From assembly GCA_028554755.1 (NCBI GenBank), contig JAPTOF010000006.1:5822501-5886500 (forward strand): a stretch of 64,000 nucleotides of DNA, in the 5' to 3' direction. Below the pieces are notes generated by a model. It saw only the letters and a program-made list of their open reading frames with translations. It was not told the origin of the DNA and made no database searches. The position numbers and the translations under genes are program-made. Below, in pieces: positions 60,000 to 64,000 of the stretch. This DNA is from Cordia subcordata (Eukaryota > Streptophyta > Magnoliopsida > Boraginales > Cordiaceae). Each line of letters starts with the position of its first letter. The stretch's first letter is position 1.

Positions 60000-61399
60000 G
60001 TGGGAATTTTTAATGGAGGGCTTGATGGTTTTAGATTCCCAAGGAGGGATTTTTTGGTGTATATATAAATATATATATAGGTTGGTTTCTCAGGGGCTTT
60101 ATTCAGACATCTTATGTCTTCATGCACGCGAGGGTTTGAGATATATAATAGCATTGATTTTTCAAGAAGATATCAGGGGTGGGCTTGTAGCACCCTAGAC
60201 ATGGCATTGTTTGGATTAGCTTTTTCAATAATTTTTGAAACAAATATTTTGAAAATATTGAAATTTTTTATTTAAAAAAAAATTGAAACTAAATTATTCT
60301 TTAAGAAAAGAGTTTCAGTGTTTTTCGAAACTAATTTGCAATAATGGTGCCTTTTTCAGACGAAAATTGAAAGTGCTTTAAAAATTAAGGTGCGCCCGCG
60401 CCGCGGAATAAAGGAATTTTTTGTTTAACAGAAAAACCACTCCAAATGGACCCCTCATGATGAGTGGGTTCATTTATACATTTATGAACTTTTTTCTATA
60501 ATTACCCTCAATTATAATGATATTTAATAAAAATTATGTGATAGTTTATATTTCACTTCGCTAAATTATAGTGATATAAGAAATAGAATAGCGATAGAGA
60601 ATAATAAGCAAATTTCTAGTTTAATTTCAATTAAAAATTAAGTCAATATTATCTTTTAGTTGTTTCCATGTTTGTGATTATATGATAAAATAGTATACAA
60701 TCGAAGAAGTCATTTTTCACTTAAAATTTTCGCAGAGACATGAAGTTATTTTACAAGAGCATGAAAGAAAACTTTAAATTACGAGACTTGAGCATTTATA
60801 GAGTTTTCCTCAATTATGGATTCGAGTATTTATAACAAATATTTCCTTTTAAAGATAAATGAACAGCAAACATATGTGGAAGAACAATTTAGTTTAGACT
60901 CAATCGTTTTTCACTTGAATTATGAGTGACATTTGCCAATGATAGATATAAGAATGAATTAAAAACAATTTATTTAATCCATATTATCAACGATTCATCG
61001 TCAATACATTATCACGATCATCACCATTAATTCCTTCTATTATCTTTTCCCATGACATGTCATATGTAGCGATCCCACCCATTACACAGCTTTGGAAAAT
61101 GGACATCTATATCGTAATCCATGCGTAACTATTATTGACATTAAAACTGGAAACAAGTTAACGAAAATCATTGAACTTTTTCTAAAAGTGCTTTTTTCTG
61201 TTACAATTCGTAAAAAGTCCTTTTTTGAGAAGTTGAGAATTTTAACTTCTAAAGAGAAAAATATACTCTTTGCTACTGAATCCAGCTTACGACGCTAATT
61301 GCTAATTACAACTTAAACAACAAATATGAAACTGCGGTACACAGCAATACATGCAGATACAGGAATCTCCAAGACTATAGGCAAGTGAATAAGTTGATT
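60000..61399. other. Intergenic upstream of the canonical SKP1-like gene
   Basis: The first 200 bases are the likely promoter, with a TATATATAAATATATATAT stretch at about 60060-60078. A family-A MITE occupies 60203-60453. The block 61045-61168 duplicates 56611-56739. No gene seen. Confidence 0.5.
60203..60453. mobile_element. MITE family A copy
   Basis: Left end GGCATTGTTTGGATTAGC, inverted right end CCACTCCAAATGGACCCC, about 251 bp, with CAT on both sides. It contains a GC-rich inset GCGCCCGCGCCGCGG at about 60393-60407 not present in other copies. Confidence 0.55.
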
Positions 61400-61659
61400 T
61401 GCATCTCAATAACGAACATCCCCATCCTTTTCTGCATGCTCGATTCCATCCTTTATACACAAATTAAGTATATGTTATGATGCAACCAAGATTAGAGATA
61501 TGTTACAATGTAACCAAATGCAAATGCAAGGATAGAGCGGGCAGAGAGTAAATTATGCTGCTCTCACTTGTACTGGTACTTCCCCATTTTCGTGGAGATC
61601 AGCTTTATTACCAACCAAAGCCATGATTATATATCTGGGCTCTCATGCTTTTGTAATTC
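61400..61659 (-). pseudogene. RAB5/RABF GTPase gene fragment (two exons with intron)
   Basis: Exon-like part 61568-61659 follows an AG acceptor and reads ELQKHESPDI, then after a 2-base insertion IMALVGNKADLHENGEVPVQ, ending at a GT donor. A second part from 61450 downward follows an AG and reads DGIEHAEKDG and, after a 1-base shift, MFVIE before decaying. NKxD is the Rab guanine-specificity box, and the order and boundaries match plant RABF2-type genes. Because the intron is retained, this is a genomic fragment and not a retrocopy. Frameshifts and the absence of the P-loop and prenylated tail make it non-functional. Confidence 0.75.
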
Positions 61660-64000
61660 CTAAAAATTTCAAACCTTCCAGTTACTGAAAAGAGATTGTG
61701 GCGTAGACCAAATAAATTATCAAGTTGGAGTGTACAGTTTTTTTAACTATAAAATTATGTGAACCTTGAGGGTTTAGCTCAGAAAACATCTTGATGGAAG
61801 AAAAGTATCAAAGGTAAACTGTTCCCTCGTCTTTGAGTGGTTTAGGGTGGTTTGGGAAGTGAATGAGTTAAATGGCCTTTTTTTAAAATTTTTTATAAAG
61901 AACAATTAAAATTTCATATTTTTTAAATTAATGTCACAAAATTAATGTTCATGTCACTCGGACATTGTTAATTTTCGAGTTTTTAAAACTGTTTCTTCTA
62001 ATGTTTTTGCATCTTCAAATTTTAAAAATTTGAAAATACATTTTATGACATTTTACTCATTAATCTAAAAAACATCACATTTTAATTATTTTTTTTTTAA
62101 AATAGAACATTTAACTTATTCTCTTCGGCTTGGGGGTTGGGATGGTGTTTGGTTAGTGCTGTTAGTGGGCTTGTTCGGTCTTGGAATGCTCAACCGCGCC
62201 CAACTTTAAAAGCCCATCACTCAGTTATTCTTCAAGAACAATTGAATTGAGGGTGCAATTGGGCCGACCCATTTAGATTTCTGATTTTAGTGAGAATTTT
62301 TAAATTTTCTACATTTATCTTTAGATTAAAAAAAGTATTTTTCGGGAACTTTTAAATTTGTATTCATCTTTAGGTAAAAGAATAACAAAATATTTTTCAA
62401 ATGATGGGTATAGAGCATAATTAATTTTTCAGCAACATAAATTTTTCTTTGGAAATTAATTGTAGAAAACATGTATCCATTGAGTTCAAGATCAAAGACT
62501 CCTTTTGAATTGGCTTTTCTAAAATCATCTGGTTTAACAACTTTTGAAATTATGTGATATTTTGAGAAGTTGAAAATTTTGCCTTTTGAAAAAAGTTACA
62601 TTCAATCTTTTTCCACAATTTCAATTTATTTGAAAGCTAAGCTAAATAATTATTACAAAAAAAGAAGTGTTTTTTCGTTAAAAAATCAACCCAAACAAGC
62701 CGGGGGGCACTAACGGGTCATTTTCGCTTTTCAAGCATGATTGTATGGTGAAAAGAAAGGAAAGGAATTTTTTTTAATAAAAAAAAAGAAGAAAGTTAAA
62801 AGTTTGAGTTACACAAAGGAAAAAAAAAAAATTCTTGTATAAATCTATTTAAATATATCGCATTGTCTAATCATCAATAAATGCTAAGAATGAAAGTTAA
62901 CTCAGTTATCATATAAAAGTATGTTATTGTACAAAAAGAAGCCAATAATTTACTCTATCCATCGAAGATCATAATCACATTAACACGAATAAAGCGAACA
63001 AAAGAGAAGACCTAGAGATACATCCAAAATGTGAACTAAGTTGTATGAAAGGTTAAACATGAGACTTCCAAACGCGATATTTGGTAGATAAGATTTGATT
63101 AGACAGGCCAACACACCCCAGGGGGACAATGGCACCTGAATTTTGGAGATAAAATGGGGTCAGTTTATTTGTGTCTTGGGATGGAGTTTTAGACTTCATG
63201 TTAAAGTCATTTGTGGAACTTAGATAGCATTTGCTGCATGCCCATCTTATCATAACCCAATCTTCACACTGTAGATAGTGACAAACTAAACCAACTTTTT
63301 ATGGAAAATAATAGCAAACCCCACAATTATCTTTGATCCCAGTCTTGTGTACTTTTAAGATCTCACATTTTCTAGGTCCACATTTAATTGCCAAGTTAAT
63401 GTTCTTGCTGATGCAATTTTGATCTGAAATAGTTAACTTAGTTTTTCACTCAATTCTATGGATCCTATTGCATATGGGAAAAAAATCTTCTTCTTTAAAT
63501 ATTTTGAGAGATGTCACATTATCTCACTTGTTTAACTATCTTGTGTATATTAATTTAGTATTTATTTGTTATATATTATTTATTTATGTTGTTATTTTTA
63601 ATTTGTGGGGTTTAATTGTTAATCAATTAATACTTAAAACAATATCCCTTGTGAATTCTAAAAGATTCATTTTCTGTTATTAAAATCAAATAAACTCACA
63701 TAAAATACAGAACTAGCTACTAAAGTATATATAAGATTTCTTTCATTTCAAGAACTATGAGAATCAATGATCACATTTAATTTAAAATTGTTAAGCAAAT
63801 AATATTTCAAGCAAGATCAATTTATAATATTTTTTTAAAAAATTATAACTAATTCGTCATATATTATTAGAAGTAAGGAAATAACCCATATGCAACAACA
63901 TCGGACATACAAAAGTACTAATAATTATTAGTTTAAAGCTTTCGCAAACCAATCCAACAATATCAAGGTTTCAGCGAATGAAACCAAACAAGTGATGCTT
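61660..64000. other. AT-rich intergenic DNA at the right edge
   Basis: A degenerate family-A MITE occupies about 62509-62706 (TTTTGAATTGGCTTTTC to ATCAACCCAAACAAGCC). No gene, RNA gene or other element recognised to the window end. Confidence 0.45.

Noticed and set aside
1..64000. CRISPR arrays, bacterial operons, riboswitches, rRNA or intact tRNA genes
   Set aside because: None present; the window is plant nuclear DNA, and short repeats found are microsatellites, minisatellites or transposon parts.

Overview
The window is nuclear DNA of a flowering plant, almost certainly a eudicot. The genes are intron-rich and AT-rich, with plant-specific families (an armadillo-repeat kinesin, a chloroplast pseudouridine synthase with a transit peptide, a CYP76-type P450, SKP1-like genes). 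The intergenic DNA and large introns are full of small transposons. The species cannot be named from the sequence alone. Exon boundaries below were assigned by hand from reading frame, splice dinucleotides and family conservation.

Layout: (1) 1-15610, minus strand: an ungrouped armadillo-repeat kinesin (KIN-UC/ARK1 type), 19 exons visible, running off the left edge. One intron holds an antisense, frameshifted retrocopy of ribosomal protein eS24 followed by a very small LTR-type element. (2) 19397-24104, minus: SVR1-type plastid RsuA-family pseudouridine synthase, 10 exons. (3) 25545-31382, minus: SDP6-type mitochondrial FAD-dependent glycerol-3-phosphate dehydrogenase, 6 exons, 629 aa. (4) 31383-36794: gene-free, repeat-rich. 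(5) 36795-39901, minus: a broken CYP76-like P450. (6) 39902-42716: repeats, including a CACTA-type terminus, upstream of (7) 42717-53409, plus: VPS33, 22 exons, 596 aa. (8) 54919-60000, minus: three SKP1-like sequences in a tandem array built by segmental duplication. One is canonical (59487-59972), one has an odd hydrophobic N-terminus and a degenerate tail (54919-55410), and one lacks a start codon (57513-57935). (9) 60000-64000: AT-rich DNA with MITEs and a two-exon fragment of a RAB5/RABF gene.

The intact genes are unrelated housekeeping functions (cytoskeleton, plastid rRNA modification, glycerol catabolism, vacuolar fusion) and do not form a pathway. The most interesting content is structural: duplicated coiled-coil exons in the kinesin, two GC-AG introns, the chimeric eS24 retrocopy with a tRNA-primer-binding motif at its 3' junction, a roughly 100-bp tRNA-derived SINE with perfect 18-bp target-site duplications, several MITE families, and the decaying, rearranging SKP1 array.
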